Part shown: one piece after another, positions 17,525 to 27,314 of the stretch
Layout of the letters: each line of letters opens with the position of its first letter
Position numbering within the stretch: the first letter of the stretch is position 1
NCBI GenBank assembly: GCA_031261705.1
Contig: JAISJD010000008.1
Span: forward strand, 62,001-126,000
Length of the DNA: 64,000 bases
Direction of reading: 5' to 3'
DNA from: Lactobacillales bacterium
Lineage (GTDB): Bacteria; Bacillota; Bacilli; Lactobacillales; Streptococcaceae
Position numbers and translations under genes: made by a program
Notes under the pieces: generated by a model
Told to the model about the DNA's origin: nothing
Seen by the model: only the letters and a program-made list of their open reading frames with translations
Database searches by the model: none

Positions 17525-19399
17525 TTAGACAACGCTGATAGCATTAAAGCGACAAGTATCGTAACATACACCACATTTAATACAAATCGACTGATCAATT
17601 TCATGTACCTTCTTAACTTCTCCATGAATTGCCGCTACTGGACAATTGCGCGCACAAGCCGTACAACCAGTACATTTTTCAGGGTCAATTTCATAATGAA
17701 TGAGCTTCTTGCAGACACCTGCTGGACAATGTTTGTCGACAACGTGTGCAACATACTCATCACGAAAATAGCGTAACGTAGATAGAACAGGATTCGGAGC
17801 TGTTTGACCCAAACCGCATAATGAATTTTCCTTGATATGATAGCAAAGCTCTTCCATTTTATCCAAGTCTTCTAACGTTGCTTGTCCCATAGTAATTTTT
17901 TCAAGCATTTCTAATAGGCGTTTTGTTCCGATACGACAAGGTACACATTTTCCACAGCTTTCTTCTACTGTAAATTCAAGGAAGAATTTTGCAATATCTA
18001 CCATGCAGTTGCCCTCGTCCATGACAATTAAACCACCTGAGCCCATCATTGAACCAATTTCAATCAAATTATCATAGTCAATCGGAATATCATAATGTTC
18101 TACTGGAATACAACCCCCGGAAGGTCCACCCGTTTGTGCTGCCTTAAATTTCTTGCCATCAGGAATACCACCACCAATGTCTTCGATAATTTCACGCAAG
18201 GTCGTTCCCAATGGAATTTCCACTAAACCAGTGTTTTCAATCTTTCCACCAAGCGCAAAGACTTTTGTTCCCTTTGATTTTTCTGTCCCCATACTGGCAA
18301 ACCATTCAGGGCCATTTAAGATAATTTGTGGAATATTGGCATAGGTTTCTACGTTATTTACAATCGTTGGTTGCCCAAACAATCCTTTAACTGCTGGGAA
18401 AGGTGGTTTCGGTCTTGGTTCCCCACGGTGCCCTTCAATACTTTCAAGTAAAGCGGTTTCTTCTCCACAGACAAAAGCTCCTGCCCCTAGTCGTAAATCA
18501 ATATCAAAATCAAAATCTGTTCCAAAAATATTTTTGCCAAGTAAGCCTAACTCACGAGCTTGATCGATAGCAATTTGCAATCGAGTTACCGCAACAGGAT
18601 ACTCTGCACGAACATAAATATAACCTTGGTTCGCTCCAATCGTATATCCAGCAATCGCCATTGCTTCTAACACTGCATGCGGATTTCCTTCTAACACCGA
18701 GCGATCCATGAAGGCTCCCGGATCTCCTTCATCAGCATTACAAATGACATACTTCTGGTCGGAAACACTTGCCTTAGCAAAGGACCACTTACGGAAAGTT
18801 GGGAACCCACCGCCCCCTCTTCCACGCAAACCAGAAATTTCTAAAATTTTAAGTACATCCTCTTCTGAACACTCATTTAGCACTTTTGCTAGTGCTTGAT
18901 AACCATCGAAGGCAATATAATCGGAAATTTTTTCTGGATCAATCCGCCCGCAATTATCGAGAGCCACCCGCTTTTGCTTATGGTAAAACGGTGTATCCAT
19001 CAGCTTATTAATTACTTCTTTGGTTTTTTGATCGTGATATAAAAGCTTTTCAACGTACTCACCCTTGATTAGATGCTGACTAACGATTTTCTTCGCGTCT
19101 TTCGGTTTTACTTGGTGATAGAACACCCCACCCGGATAGACGATAACAATTGGTCCTTGCGCACAAAGTCCAAAACACCCCGTACAGACAACATTTACTT
19201 TATCTGTTAAATCATTTTTTGCTAATTCATCCTTTAAAACTGTGACAAACTCTTCACTCTTTGAAGAAAGACAACCTGTACCCGCACATACCATAATTTC
19301 AAACTCAAAAGGTTGATCTTCTGTCTGCCCCATACGCATACCAACATGTGCACGATTCACATTGCGCAAGTCAGTTAGCTGTTTCCAATTCTTTATCAA
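17525..19399 (-). CDS. hydB: Hydrogenase NADH-binding subunit HydB (NuoF-like)
   Basis: The flavin subunit of a multimeric, probably electron-bifurcating hydrogenase. The 624 residues comprise a thioredoxin-like [2Fe-2S] domain (C38, C43, C75, C79), the NuoF core with NADH/FMN motif GRGGGGFPTFRKW and CNADEGDPGAF, a [4Fe-4S] motif ESCGKCVPC near 480, and a C-terminal two-cluster ferredoxin domain (C576-C586, C606-C616). The start is TTG 19399 with AAGGAG ten bases upstream. It lies between hydC and hydA with 13 bases to hydA. It would pass electrons between NAD(H), ferredoxin or flavodoxin and HydA. Confidence 0.94.
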   Translation of the reverse strand: MIKNWKQLTDLRNVNRAHVGMRMGQTEDQPFEFEIMVCAGTGCLSSKSEEFVTVLKDELAKNDLTDKVNVVCTGCFGLCAQGPIVIVYPGGVFYHQVKPKDAKKIVSQHLIKGEYVEKLLYHDQKTKEVINKLMDTPFYHKQKRVALDNCGRIDPEKISDYIAFDGYQALAKVLNECSEEDVLKILEISGLRGRGGGGFPTFRKWSFAKASVSDQKYVICNADEGDPGAFMDRSVLEGNPHAVLEAMAIAGYTIGANQGYIYVRAEYPVAVTRLQIAIDQARELGLLGKNIFGTDFDFDIDLRLGAGAFVCGEETALLESIEGHRGEPRPKPPFPAVKGLFGQPTIVNNVETYANIPQIILNGPEWFASMGTEKSKGTKVFALGGKIENTGLVEIPLGTTLREIIEDIGGGIPDGKKFKAAQTGGPSGGCIPVEHYDIPIDYDNLIEIGSMMGSGGLIVMDEGNCMVDIAKFFLEFTVEESCGKCVPCRIGTKRLLEMLEKITMGQATLEDLDKMEELCYHIKENSLCGLGQTAPNPVLSTLRYFRDEYVAHVVDKHCPAGVCKKLIHYEIDPEKCTGCTACARNCPVAAIHGEVKKVHEIDQSICIKCGVCYDTCRFNAISVV

Positions 19400-19441
19400 A
19401 TTTCTCTCACTCCTTCCAAGAATCGAACCTAAAACAGTTGA

Positions 19442-19948
19442 TTACTCTTCTTTTTGATAGGTTACTAATACCTTTTCGCTTTTCTTTTTGTTTAAACGAC
19501 CGTACACCTCTTCGTTCACCTTTAAAACTGGTGCTAAGCCACATGCTCCAATACAACGACAAGATTCTAATGTGAATTTTCCATCCTCCGTCGTTTCTCC
19601 CGGCTGAATATTTAGTGAACTTGCTAAATCGTCCAAAATATCTCCAGCGCCTTTTACATAACAAGCTGTCCCAATACATACGCTAATCGTATATTTTCCT
19701 TTTGGTACAAATGTAAACTGAGAATAGAATGTCGCCGTACTATATAATTCTTCTAGCGGTACATCTAAGTCTCTAGCCATTCGTTTTAACACTTCTGCAG
19801 GTAGATAACCATAAATACGCTGTGCTTCCTGCAATAGTGTCATTTGTGCGCCACGTTGCTCTTTCAAGCGTGTCAAAGCAGCTTCAAATTCTTTTTTTTG
19901 ACTCTCTGTCTCAACAAAATCAAACTGAACAGTCTTTTTTTCACTCAC
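19442..19948 (-). CDS. hydC: Hydrogenase NuoE-like [2Fe-2S] subunit HydC
   Basis: A 168-residue thioredoxin-like ferredoxin subunit of the HydABC complex. The [2Fe-2S] ligands are C91, C96, C132 and C136 in the C-x4-C...C-x3-C pattern, the last pair within CRCIGACG. The longest frame begins at TTG 19975, but GTG 19948 has AAAGGA nine bases upstream; an ATG at 19957 is also possible. It is the first gene of hydC-hydB-hydA, behind a promoter around 20177-20206 with possible redox-operator repeats. Confidence 0.92.
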   Translation of the reverse strand: MSEKKTVQFDFVETESQKKEFEAALTRLKEQRGAQMTLLQEAQRIYGYLPAEVLKRMARDLDVPLEELYSTATFYSQFTFVPKGKYTISVCIGTACYVKGAGDILDDLASSLNIQPGETTEDGKFTLESCRCIGACGLAPVLKVNEEVYGRLNKKKSEKVLVTYQKEE

Positions 19949-20124
19949 TATCTTCATTCCTTTCATCTCGAGCAATCGCTGCCCTTACTTTTTCAACTCT
20001 AGTTTCTTTTTTTCCTTGCTTTCCTCGCTCGAGTTCTAACACACCTAAAGAAAACGCTTACTCTATGTATTAAAACTTTTCGATCTTTTAACTCTCATTT
20101 TATTAACGAATAATGAAAAAAATT

Positions 20125-20170
20125 CCATGAACTAATTCATAATTGAGCAATACATGAACTTTATTCACAT
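20125..20170 (-). promoter_or_regulatory. Two tandem quasi-palindromes downstream of the hydCBA promoter (possible Rex-type operator)
   Basis: Plus-strand 20125-20142 reads CCATGAACTAATTCATAA; on the minus strand one arm is TTATGAA, six of seven to the Rex half-site TTGTGAA, and the two GAA/TTC cores are four bases apart as in TTGTGAANNNNTTCACAA. The other arm is weaker. A second repeat, ACATGAACTTTATTCACAT at 20152-20170, lies next to the predicted transcription start. Rex controls hydrogenase genes in several Firmicutes. The match is imperfect. Confidence 0.3.
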
Positions 20171-20176
20171 GGTTAT

Positions 20177-20206
20177 ATTTTACCAAAGGAAAGAATAAAA
20201 AAGCAA
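20177..20206 (-). promoter_or_regulatory. Predicted promoter of hydCBA
   Basis: On the minus strand TTGCTT, an 18-base spacer and TAAAAT, with an extended -10 TGG immediately before the hexamer. The leader to GTG 19948 would be about 220 bases. Confidence 0.55.
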
Positions 20207-20457
20207 CCGTTTCTTAATAGAATTTACATAATTTGTCAATTTATTTGTTTATTTTTTTAATTCACCATTAACAGACGGATTATCCACTAATTTTTTTATT
20301 AATATTCCTTTTTTATGTCGAAATTCATAAAGATTATCAAGCATTTATAAAAATTCTTTTCCTTAGTTTCAGAAAACTATTTTTGTTGTTTATTTATCTA
20401 TTTGTAAAAAAATAAGTAATATTATTGAAAGTTTGTGCTCTGTTAATCAAAATATAT
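20207..20457. other. AT-rich non-coding stretch between hydCBA and lepA
   Basis: No reading frame with a ribosome binding site and no RNA gene recognised. The stretch is very AT-rich. A Fur/PerR-like palindrome follows at 20458. Confidence 0.5.
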
Positions 20458-20472
20458 TGAGAATAGTTCTCA
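20458..20472. promoter_or_regulatory. Orphan Fur/PerR-like palindrome
   Basis: TGAGAATAGTTCTCA is a 7-1-7 inverted repeat. Each arm differs by one or two bases from the Fur-box core TGATAAT-N-ATTATCA. It lies about 290 bases upstream of the hydCBA promoter and beyond the lepA terminator, with no gene starting directly downstream, so its target is unclear. Confidence 0.3.
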
Positions 20473-20521
20473 TTTATAATTTGTTTTTTTATATAATTTA
20501 AAGAAGGGAGAAATAGAAAAA

Positions 20522-20572
20522 TCCCACAGTCTTCTTCACGTAAATTTGAGTTTACGTGGGAAAACTGTGGGA
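20522..20572 (-). terminator. Two-tier terminator hairpin of lepA
   Basis: The outer stem TCCCACAGT/ACTGTGGGA encloses an inner stem CACGTAAA/TTTACGTG with a six-base loop. Read on the minus strand it is followed by TTTTTCTATTTCT. It is about 50 bases past the lepA stop. Confidence 0.75.
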
Positions 20573-20624
20573 AAATTATTCAAAATATACTAAAAGTTTG
20601 TGAATTGATTTTTTTAAATGTTGT

Positions 20625-22460
20625 CTACTTAGCCTTTTGGTCATCGTCCATTGACAGAATACTCATGAACGCTTCCTGAGGGACTTCTACCGAACCAATT
20701 TGTTTCATCCGTTTCTTTCCTTCTTTTTGTTTTTCAAGAAGTTTACGCTTACGAGATACGTCCCCACCATAACACTTAGCTAATACGTTTTTACGCAAAG
20801 CTTTGATGTCGCTACGGGCAACGATTTTTTGACCGATAGCTGCTTGAATCGGTACTTCAAATTGTTGACGAGGAATGATTTTCTTTAATTTTTCAACAAT
20901 CACTTTTCCACGTTCATAAGCAAAATCGCGGTGAACAATAAAACTTAAAGCATCAACTTTTTCACCATTTAATAAAATATCTTCTTTCACCAGACGACTT
21001 GCACGGTAACCACTCATTTCATAGTCAAATGACGCATAGCCTTTTGTCGAAGATTTCAACTTGTCGAAGAAATCAAAAACAATTTCTGATAATGGAATTT
21101 CATAGACCACATTTACACGATAATCATCTAAATAATCCATAGTGACAAATTCTCCACGCTTCCGTTGAGAAAGCTCCATGACAGCCCCTACATATTCATT
21201 TGGCACCATAATTTGTGCTTTAACGTAAGGTTCTTCTACCGCTTCAATACGTACAGGTTCTGGAAAATCTGCTGGATTATCCACCACAACTTCTGTCCCG
21301 TCAGTTAATTTCACATGATAAATAACTGACGGTGCAGTCATGATTAACTCAAGATTAAATTCACGTTCTAAACGTTCTTGTACAACATCCATATGAAGTA
21401 AACCCAAGAATCCACAACGGAAACCAAAACCTAATGCTTGAGAAGTTTCAGGCTCAAACTGTAATGCCGCATCATTTAATTGTAATTTTTCAAGTGCTTC
21501 ACGCAAATCATTGTAGCGACTTGTATCAATCGGATAAAGTCCGCAATAAACCATTGGATTGAGCTTGCGATAGCCCGGCAAAGCTTCTTTGGCTGGATTA
21601 TCCGCTAAAGTCATTGTATCCCCAACTCGTGTATCCTGTACAGTTTTAATCGCTGCTGTCACATAGCCTACATCTCCGACCATTAACTGATCCCGTTGAA
21701 TAGCTTTTGGTGAAAACACACCCACTTCTGTCACGTCAAATGTTTTCCCGTTACTCATCAGTTGAATTTTATCCCCGGGTTTTACTACCCCATCCATGAC
21801 ACGAATATTCAATACAACGCCACGATAGGCATCATAAATTGAATCGAAAATCAATGCTTTTAAGGGTGCTTCCACATCTCCTGTTGGTGCCGGAACATAC
21901 TCAACGATTTGTTCTAAGATGTCCTCAATCCCAATTCCTGCTTTTGCGGAAGCCAAGACTGCTTGACTTGCATCAATACCTATAACATCTTCAATTTCCT
22001 TACGCACGCGTTCTGGCTCAGCTGCGGGTAAATCAATCTTGTTAATTACCGGAATAATTTCAAGGTCATTATCTAATGCCAAATAAACGTTAGCGAGCGT
22101 TTGTGCCTCAATCCCTTGAGCAGCATCAACCACCAAGACAGCACCTTCACAGGCAGCCAACGAACGAGAAACCTCATAGGTGAAATCCACATGTCCCGGG
22201 GTGTCAATCAAATGGAAAATATAAGTTTCCCCATTTTTAGCTGTATAGTTTAGCTCAATCGCATTTAATTTGATGGTAATTCCGCGCTCACGCTCTAAAT
22301 CCATAGAATCAAGCAATTGGTCTTGCATTTCACGCTTAGTAACAGTATGTGTTAACTCTAAAATACGGTCAGCAAGTGTTGATTTCCCATGGTCAATATG
22401 CGCAATAATCGAAAAATTTCTGATTTTCCCTTGACGCTCTTTTAATTCTTTTATATTCAT
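20625..22460 (-). CDS. lepA: Elongation factor 4 (LepA)
   Basis: A ribosome-associated GTPase that can back-translocate stalled ribosomes. I chose ATG 22460 because AAGGGG lies nine bases upstream; the longer frame begins at a TTG inside that region. The 611 residues show GTPase motif AHIDHGKST near the N-terminus, [14 protein letters not shown], the EF-G-like domains and the LepA-specific C-terminal domain with [16 protein letters not shown]. It appears monocistronic. Confidence 0.97.
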   Translation of the reverse strand: MNIKELKERQGKIRNFSIIAHIDHGKSTLADRILELTHTVTKREMQDQLLDSMDLERERGITIKLNAIELNYTAKNGETYIFHLIDTPGHVDFTYEVSRSLAACEGAVLVVDAAQGIEAQTLANVYLALDNDLEIIPVINKIDLPAAEPERVRKEIEDVIGIDASQAVLASAKAGIGIEDILEQIVEYVPAPTGDVEAPLKALIFDSIYDAYRGVVLNIRVMDGVVKPGDKIQLMSNGKTFDVTEVGVFSPKAIQRDQLMVGDVGYVTAAIKTVQDTRVGDTMTLADNPAKEALPGYRKLNPMVYCGLYPIDTSRYNDLREALEKLQLNDAALQFEPETSQALGFGFRCGFLGLLHMDVVQERLEREFNLELIMTAPSVIYHVKLTDGTEVVVDNPADFPEPVRIEAVEEPYVKAQIMVPNEYVGAVMELSQRKRGEFVTMDYLDDYRVNVVYEIPLSEIVFDFFDKLKSSTKGYASFDYEMSGYRASRLVKEDILLNGEKVDALSFIVHRDFAYERGKVIVEKLKKIIPRQQFEVPIQAAIGQKIVARSDIKALRKNVLAKCYGGDVSRKRKLLEKQKEGKKRMKQIGSVEVPQEAFMSILSMDDDQKAK

Positions 22461-22530
22461 AAGAGTTTTCCCCTTCAATGTAAATTCTATTCATAACATT
22501 ATATCAAATTTAGACCAATTAAAAAACAAA

Positions 22531-22554
22531 AAGCAAGGAATTTCTTCCCTGCTT
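22531..22554 (-). terminator. Intrinsic terminator of typA
   Basis: AAGCAGGGAA and TTCCTTGCTT (minus strand) with a GAAA loop, followed by TTTGTTTTTT. Confidence 0.85.
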
Positions 22555-22568
22555 CATTGTCTTAAGCC

Positions 22569-24413
22569 TTATGCGTTAGCTTTTCTGTTTTTCTTAGAAG
22601 CTTTTTCGCGTTCTGCTTTGTTTAAAATTTGTTTACGAAGACGAATGCTTTCAGGAGTTACTTCCAGATATTCATCATCTGCCATAAATTCTAAAGATTC
22701 TTCAAGTGTAAGAATTTTTGGTGTTTTAATTACTGAAGTTTGGTCTTTATTTGCTGAACGGACGTTAGTCATTTGTTTTGCTTTGGTGATGTTTACTGTT
22801 AAGTCATTATCACGAGAGTTTTCACCGATAACCATACCTTCATATACTTCGGTACCTGGGTTAACAAAGACAGTTCCACGTTCTTCAATAGACATGATAG
22901 AGTATGTCGTCGCTTTACCAGTATCAATAGACACTAAGGCACCATTGCGACGTCCACCGATTTGACCGCTATACATTGGTAAGTATTGATCGAAGGTGTG
23001 GTTCATGATTCCGTAACCACGAGTCATTGATAAGAATTCAGTAGAGAATCCAATCAAGCCACGAGCTGGTACTAAGAAGATTAGGCGCATTTGACCATTA
23101 CCAGTTGCCACCATATCTTGCATTTCACCTTTACGTTCTGATAATGCTTGAATAATTGAACCTTGGTATTCTTCTGGTGTGTCAATTTGTACACGTTCAA
23201 ACGGTTCGCTCTTCACGCCATCAATCACACGTTCGATAACTTCTGGACGGGATACTTGCAATTCATAGCCTTCACGACGCATTGTTTCAATCAGGATAGA
23301 TAAATGTAGTTCCCCACGACCTGATACTGTCCAACGGTCTGGAGAGTCTGTCTCATCAACACGTAAAGAAACGTCTGTTTGAAGTTCCGCCATTAAACGT
23401 TCTTCAATTTTACGAGAAGTTACCCATTTTCCTTCACGACCTGCAAAAGGTGAGTTATTCACTAAGAATGTCATTTGTAAAGTTGGTTCGTCGATGTGTA
23501 GGATTGGCAGTGGATCAATTGCATCTGTTGGTGTAACTGTTTCCCCAACAAAGATGTCTTCCATACCAGATACAGCGATTAAATCTCCAGCTTTTGCTTC
23601 TTCAATTTCTAAACGTTGTAAACCAAAGAAACCAAATAATTTAGAAACACGGAAATTCTTTTTCGTTCCGTCTAATTTAGATAAAGTTACTTGATCCCCA
23701 ACTTTAATTTTACCACGGAAAACACGTCCGATACCGATACGTCCAACATAGTCATTATAGTCTAATAAGGATACTTGGAATTGTAAAGGTTCATCTGAGT
23801 TATCTACTGGCGCTGGAATATGTTCTAAAATTGTATCGAAAATAGGATCCATTGTTTTTACTTGATCTGCTGGATCATCTGATAATGAAGAAGTTCCATT
23901 GATTGCAGATGCGTAAACAACTGGGAAATCAAGTTGATCATCGTCTGCACCTAATTCGATAAATAATTCTAATACTTCATCTACGACTTCTTCTGGACGA
24001 GCAGAAGGTTTGTCGATTTTATTTACAACCACGATTGGTATTAAATCTTGTTCTAAGGCTTTTTTCAACACAAAACGAGTTTGTGGCATTGTTCCTTCAT
24101 AAGCATCTACGACAAGAACTACACCGTCTACCATTTTCATGATACGTTCTACTTCACCACCGAAGTCTGCGTGCCCTGGGGTGTCCATGATATTAATACG
24201 CGTTCCCTTGTAAGAAACCGCTGTATTTTTCGCAAGGATGGTAATCCCACGTTCTTTTTCTAACGCATTTGAGTCCATCGCACGTTCTTGTAATTGTACG
24301 TGTTCGTCTAATGTATGAGATTGTTTTAATAATTCATCAACCAATGTAGTTTTTCCGTGGTCGACGTGGGCGATAATAGCAACGTTGCGAATATCATTTC
24401 TTAATTCTGTCAA
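22569..24413 (-). CDS. typA: Ribosome-binding GTPase TypA/BipA
   Basis: A translational GTPase related to EF-G and LepA, linked to ribosome assembly and stress or low-temperature growth. The 614 residues show AHVDHGKTT (about 15-23), DTPGHADF and NKIDKP, followed by the conserved BipA C-terminal domain. The start is TTG 24413 with GGGAG nine bases upstream. It is monocistronic with its own terminator, next to lepA on the same strand. Confidence 0.96.
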   Translation of the reverse strand: MTELRNDIRNVAIIAHVDHGKTTLVDELLKQSHTLDEHVQLQERAMDSNALEKERGITILAKNTAVSYKGTRINIMDTPGHADFGGEVERIMKMVDGVVLVVDAYEGTMPQTRFVLKKALEQDLIPIVVVNKIDKPSARPEEVVDEVLELFIELGADDDQLDFPVVYASAINGTSSLSDDPADQVKTMDPIFDTILEHIPAPVDNSDEPLQFQVSLLDYNDYVGRIGIGRVFRGKIKVGDQVTLSKLDGTKKNFRVSKLFGFFGLQRLEIEEAKAGDLIAVSGMEDIFVGETVTPTDAIDPLPILHIDEPTLQMTFLVNNSPFAGREGKWVTSRKIEERLMAELQTDVSLRVDETDSPDRWTVSGRGELHLSILIETMRREGYELQVSRPEVIERVIDGVKSEPFERVQIDTPEEYQGSIIQALSERKGEMQDMVATGNGQMRLIFLVPARGLIGFSTEFLSMTRGYGIMNHTFDQYLPMYSGQIGGRRNGALVSIDTGKATTYSIMSIEERGTVFVNPGTEVYEGMVIGENSRDNDLTVNITKAKQMTNVRSANKDQTSVIKTPKILTLEESLEFMADDEYLEVTPESIRLRKQILNKAEREKASKKNRKANA

Positions 24414-24606
24414 TTTTCTTACTCCCTATCCATTCAAAAATTTAATTCATTCACATCTAGTGACTTCGACTGATTATACCACACTATTTTCAGAAAACGA
24501 AACGAAAATGCTTTCTAGTATGCGCTTTTATTTCAATCAAAAATTTCCATAATAGATTTACAAGATGAACGCTTTCAAAGCGAGCCGAGAGAATCTCAAG
24601 AAACGC

Positions 24607-25770
24607 TTATTTTCTAATAGGAATCCGCCCGAAGTTTTGTTCTGAAATCCCCCCTGCACCTAGCTGATAAATTTCATCTGCTCGTTGTGTTAAGCCTGTA
24701 CTTTTTTCGTTACGTCCAATTTTCGACACAACTGGTAGAGAAATTTTTTTCTTTTTTTCTTTGAGAAACTGTTGTCCTTTTTGCGTAAAGCCCAACACAT
24801 GTATAGACGTATTTTCCCAACTTTCGAGAATGTCCTGTGGTGAAACTTGAATTAACACATAGGTTAGTAAGCGCTCAATACGCGTCCAAGTATAGCGTTT
24901 AGTTTTGATTTTCTCCATAAATGCTTGAAAATTATCTGCCTGTCGTACCTGTTCTAACAAACGATATTCAAAGCCCTCGCTCATCTGATAAATAGTCGCC
25001 AATTTTTCTGGTGTACTGGATAAAAGCTGATAGTTTAAAAATTGCCAATAATTTTCCCAATCAACCAAAGGATTTTTATTTAATATGTCAAAAGTTGCAG
25101 ACGGCACCACTTCATGAATAACTTCCCGTTCTTCATGGAGCAAATACTCTCGAATTGCTGTTGCACTTGCAATGGTTCCACCTACATTTTTTTCATGGTA
25201 TTGTGCTGAAATCCTTGGAATACTTTTCAGCTCCATTGGATGAGTATATCTTGCATTTTCTTTGGCGTACGCCATGCCTAAAATATGGTTGGGTGAAGAA
25301 AAATCGAGTGTCCACTCAGGAAAAAGTGTGCGGTAAACCTTTGTCATTCGTGCTGGATAGGATAAATTTTTATTTTTTAGCTCGTGAAATTTTTGGTTGA
25401 TTGTTTCCTCTTGTAAAACAGTCAATCGTCCAAATTCCTCATAATCCAACTTTTCTTTTCTATCCGTTCCAAACACTAGCGAGTCCACATCAAGCGCTTG
25501 TAACAGCTTAACTCCACCTCGTGCAAAATAATCTGCAGATTGGACTGAGTAAGCAAAAGGCAGTTCAATCATCAAGTCCACACCACTAGATAAAGCCATT
25601 TCTGTTCGTTGCCACTTATCCACGATTGCGGGTTCTCCACGCTGTAGCCAGTTCCCACTCATCACAGCCACCACGACTTCTGCTCCAGTGACTTTTTTGG
25701 CTTGCGTTGCATGGTATTTATGTCCATTATGGTAAGGATTATATTCCACGATTAAACCTACACTTTTCAT
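24607..25770 (-). CDS. tmcAL: tRNA(Met) cytidine acetate ligase TmcAL (YlbM)
   Basis: Makes N4-acetylcytidine at the wobble position of elongator tRNA-Met using acetate and ATP. The HIGH-like nucleotidyltransferase motif is visible at the N-terminus in GLIVEYNPYHNGHKYH, followed by VVAVMSGNWLQRGEP. I chose ATG 25770 (387 residues) because GAGGTG lies six bases upstream; the long frame starts ten codons earlier. It lies 70 bases after tyrS on the same strand. Confidence 0.92.
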   Translation of the reverse strand: MKSVGLIVEYNPYHNGHKYHATQAKKVTGAEVVVAVMSGNWLQRGEPAIVDKWQRTEMALSSGVDLMIELPFAYSVQSADYFARGGVKLLQALDVDSLVFGTDRKEKLDYEEFGRLTVLQEETINQKFHELKNKNLSYPARMTKVYRTLFPEWTLDFSSPNHILGMAYAKENARYTHPMELKSIPRISAQYHEKNVGGTIASATAIREYLLHEEREVIHEVVPSATFDILNKNPLVDWENYWQFLNYQLLSSTPEKLATIYQMSEGFEYRLLEQVRQADNFQAFMEKIKTKRYTWTRIERLLTYVLIQVSPQDILESWENTSIHVLGFTQKGQQFLKEKKKKISLPVVSKIGRNEKSTGLTQRADEIYQLGAGGISEQNFGRIPIRK

Positions 25771-25839
25771 TTCTTCACCTCTATGTATAGTAGAAAACAA
25801 CGAATCTCATGTATGAAATTCGCTGTTCTCTTTATTCGA

Positions 25840-27105
25840 TTAATACTTAATCAAGAAATTCTTTTTCTTTCCGCGGCGGATAACAGTGAATTTTCCTTCA
25901 ATTTTATCACTATCTGATAATTCATAAGCTAAATCTTGCACACGTTTCCCGTTAATGTAGATTGCCCCATTGCTTACATCTTCACGGGCTTGACGTTTTG
26001 AGCTATCAATTTTTGACGCAACAAGAAACTCAACGATATTGAAGTTTTCGCCCTCTGAAACTTGATAGCTTGGTACATCTTTAAAACCTTCCGCAATTTC
26101 AGCAGCAGATAATTCTTTCACATCTCCCCCACCGAAAAGGACACTTGAGATTTTTTCAGCACGAAGAAAAGCTTCTTCCCCGTGAACAATCGTTGTTACT
26201 TCTTTAGCTAATGTTTTTTGTGCTAAACGTTGACCGGTATTTTCATTAAATTCTTTTTCAATTTCGGCAATTTCATCTAATGATAAGAACGTGAAATATT
26301 TCAAGAATTGAACGGCATCATTATCTCCAACGTTTAACCAGAATTGGTAAAATTCATAAGGAGAAGTTTTTTCTGCATCTAGCCAAATCGCATTACCTTC
26401 TGATTTTCCAAATTTTTTCCCATCTGCGGTCGTAATCAGTGGCATGGTTAGCCCAAAGCCTTGTTTGCCTGTTTCACGACGAATAAGCTCTGTTCCAGCA
26501 GTAATATTTCCCCATTGGTCTGACCCACCAACTTGAAGAATAATATCATGATCTTCAAATAATTTATAGAAATCATAGCCTTGTAACAATTGGTACGCAA
26601 ACTCTGTATAAGAAATCCCTGTTTCAACACGACGTTTAACGGATTCTTTACTCATCATATAATTAATCGTAAAGTTTTTCCCAACGTCACGTAAAAAGTC
26701 AATCAAGGAAAGTTTACCCAACCAATCATAGTTATTCACTAAAGCTGCTGGATTTTTCTCTGCGTTAAAGTCGATAAAGCGAGAAAGCTGATTTTTAATG
26801 GAATCAGACCATTGTTGCACGGTATCCACTGTATTTAATGAACGTTCTTGGTCTTTAAATGACGGATCCCCGATTAATCCAGTTCCTCCACCAACCAACG
26901 CTACGGGTGTGTGCCCTGCTAATTGGAAACGGCGCAACATCAAAATTGGCACTAATGAACCAATATGCAAGCTATCTGCGGTCGGGTCAAAACCGATATA
27001 GAGTTTAATGTTTTCTTCATTTAATTTTTTTTCTAATTCTACGTCATCTGTTGTTTGATAGATGAGCCCACGAGCTTTCAGTTCTTCAAAGAAATCTAAA
27101 CTCAT
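25840..27105 (-). CDS. tyrS: Tyrosyl-tRNA synthetase
   Basis: A class I aminoacyl-tRNA synthetase that charges tRNA-Tyr. I chose ATG 27105 (421 residues, MSLDFFEEL) because AAGGGG is seven bases upstream; the long frame begins 19 codons earlier. HIGS (47-50) and KFGKS are the two ATP-site motifs, and an S4 RNA-binding domain forms the C-terminus. It is divergent from pbp1b as in streptococci. The intergenic space of about 210 bases leaves little room for a T-box leader and I see none. Confidence 0.97.
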   Translation of the reverse strand: MSLDFFEELKARGLIYQTTDDVELEKKLNEENIKLYIGFDPTADSLHIGSLVPILMLRRFQLAGHTPVALVGGGTGLIGDPSFKDQERSLNTVDTVQQWSDSIKNQLSRFIDFNAEKNPAALVNNYDWLGKLSLIDFLRDVGKNFTINYMMSKESVKRRVETGISYTEFAYQLLQGYDFYKLFEDHDIILQVGGSDQWGNITAGTELIRRETGKQGFGLTMPLITTADGKKFGKSEGNAIWLDAEKTSPYEFYQFWLNVGDNDAVQFLKYFTFLSLDEIAEIEKEFNENTGQRLAQKTLAKEVTTIVHGEEAFLRAEKISSVLFGGGDVKELSAAEIAEGFKDVPSYQVSEGENFNIVEFLVASKIDSSKRQAREDVSNGAIYINGKRVQDLAYELSDSDKIEGKFTVIRRGKKKNFLIKY

Positions 27106-27191
27106 TTTCATTCCCCTTTTCTCAATATGCAATTTACTCCTTTCAATAATACTAGAAAACATAGATAAAATAAAGAACTTAGGTGATAAAC

Positions 27192-27220
27192 TTTAATTAA
27201 AAGACTTTTTTTGTTATACT
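27192..27220 (+). promoter_or_regulatory. Predicted promoter of the class A PBP gene
   Basis: An extended -10, TGTTATACT, at 27212-27220 with a weak -35 TTTAAT 17 bases upstream. Confidence 0.4.
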
Positions 27221-27314
27221 TTTTTAGTAAAAACAAATGAATCACAATTATTGAATGATTTCGTGAAAAATAGACATTTTTGTCTAGGCTTCATAGTAAA
27301 CAGGAGGTATTACA

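Noticed and set aside
15766-17625. Membrane-anchored N-terminal extension on HydA
   Set aside because: The hydrophobic 38 residues come from reading upstream of the true TTG start into the end of hydB; AAGGAGG at the TTG settles the start.
27106-27314. T-box riboswitch upstream of tyrS
   Set aside because: Only about 210 bases are shared with a divergent promoter, and I found no specifier loop, T-box sequence or terminator/antiterminator pair.
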